From assembly GCF_023016265.1 (NCBI RefSeq), contig NZ_CP095412.1, positions 558,001-622,000 of the forward strand: DNA of 64,000 nucleotides. Direction: 5' to 3'. The DNA is from Blastococcus sp. PRF04-17 (GTDB lineage: Bacteria; Actinomycetota; Actinomycetes; Mycobacteriales; Geodermatophilaceae). Positions within the stretch are counted from its first letter, which is position 1. Each line of letters opens with the position of its first letter. A program made the translations under genes and the position numbers. This document shows positions 63,724 to 64,000 of this stretch, piece by piece. The notes beneath the pieces are model-generated. The model was given only the letters and a program-made list of their open reading frames with translations. It was not told where the DNA came from and searched no databases.

Positions 63724-64000
63724 CGGGCGGTCACCGGCTCCCGCTCCTCGGTCCGGGCGTGCGACGCCTTCTCCAGCGCGGCGCCCTCGACGTCCAGCAC
63801 CGGCAGCCACCGCAGCCAGCGCGGCAGCCACCACGCCCTCGCCCCGAGCAGGGCCAGCGCCGCGGGCACGAGCACCATGCGGACGACGAAGGCGTCGAAG
63901 ACGATGCCCGCGGCCAGCGCGAAGGCGATCGACTTGATCGTCGCCTCGCCGGCCGGCACGAACCCGGCGAAGACGGAGAACATGATCAGCGCGGCGGCCA
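63720..64000 (-). CDS. MMPL family transporter (C-terminal end)
   Basis: The last ~93 codons of a gene that enters from the right edge. The final two membrane segments and the motifs FAGFVPAGEATIKSIAFALA, FDAFVVRMVLVPAALALLG and WWLPRWLRWLP are typical of MmpL/RND-like lipid or drug transporters. The end overlaps the esterase start by ATGA. Confidence 0.87.
   Translation of the reverse strand, partial: AAALIMFSVFAGFVPAGEATIKSIAFALAAGIVFDAFVVRMVLVPAALALLGARAWWLPRWLRWLPVLDVEGAALEKASHARTEEREPVTAR

Overview
The window comes from a chromosome with very high G+C and strong third-position GC bias. Many starts are GTG, many genes overlap by GTGA/ATGA, and a recurrent TAGNNT-like -10 box sits exactly six bases before leaderless start codons. 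Family content (DUF6186, DUF6221, LAL regulators, a CtpI-like P-type ATPase, a LigB-like ligase, DivIVA) points to an actinobacterium, most likely Geodermatophilaceae (Blastococcus, Geodermatophilus or Modestobacter type). This placement is inference; there is no rRNA gene here.

Layout. 0-3.6 kb: a minus-strand FAH-family hydrolase-lutA-lutB operon (lutB runs off the left edge) diverging from a frameshifted zinc alcohol dehydrogenase. 4-10.2 kb: a large LAL/LuxR regulator diverging from a methyltransferase, then an unusual alpha/beta-hydrolase-glycosyltransferase fusion. 10.2-14.4 kb: homogentisate pathway (hpd, hmgA, fahA) with a divergent Lrp/AsnC regulator. 14.4-15.8 kb: a CoA-disulfide-reductase-like flavoprotein. 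16-26.4 kb: a complete set of genes matching the phosphorylation-dependent alkylphenol (4-cresol) pathway of Corynebacterium (cre): HD phosphohydrolase, IclR regulator, P450, two-subunit PEP-synthase-like kinase, SDR, 2Fe-2S ferredoxin, ferredoxin reductase, a second HD phosphohydrolase and an aldehyde dehydrogenase. Two near-identical 17-bp palindromes mark the two promoter regions.

26.4-27.9 kb is a gene graveyard (remnants of a DHFR/RibD-like gene, a hydrolase and a LysR regulator) around an intact uspA. 28-36 kb holds an MFS transporter, a nonsense-interrupted flavodoxin, a patatin, small proteins, mqo, hydrolase/monooxygenase genes and a YihY protein. 36-48.5 kb carries a giant P-type ATPase, small membrane proteins, an SGNH protein, a cyclase-like AAA/TPR regulator coupled to a sulfotransferase, a luciferase-like oxidoreductase and kynA. 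48.5-55.4 kb is mostly minus strand: a flavohemoglobin/globin-reductase/DivIVA operon, a YchJ protein, a DUF559 protein, an ATP-dependent DNA ligase and Hsp20. 55.5-64 kb has a secreted lipase-like protein, DUF6221, a SpoIIE phosphatase with its own HATPase domain, a methyltransferase/LuxR pair, a VOC protein, an esterase and the end of an MMPL transporter.

Two cautions. At least nine apparent single-base deletions, nearly all beside GGGC/GGCC-type runs, break otherwise well-conserved genes; the pattern looks more like sequencing error than biology. Domain calls rest on recognised motifs and remembered families, not on searches.
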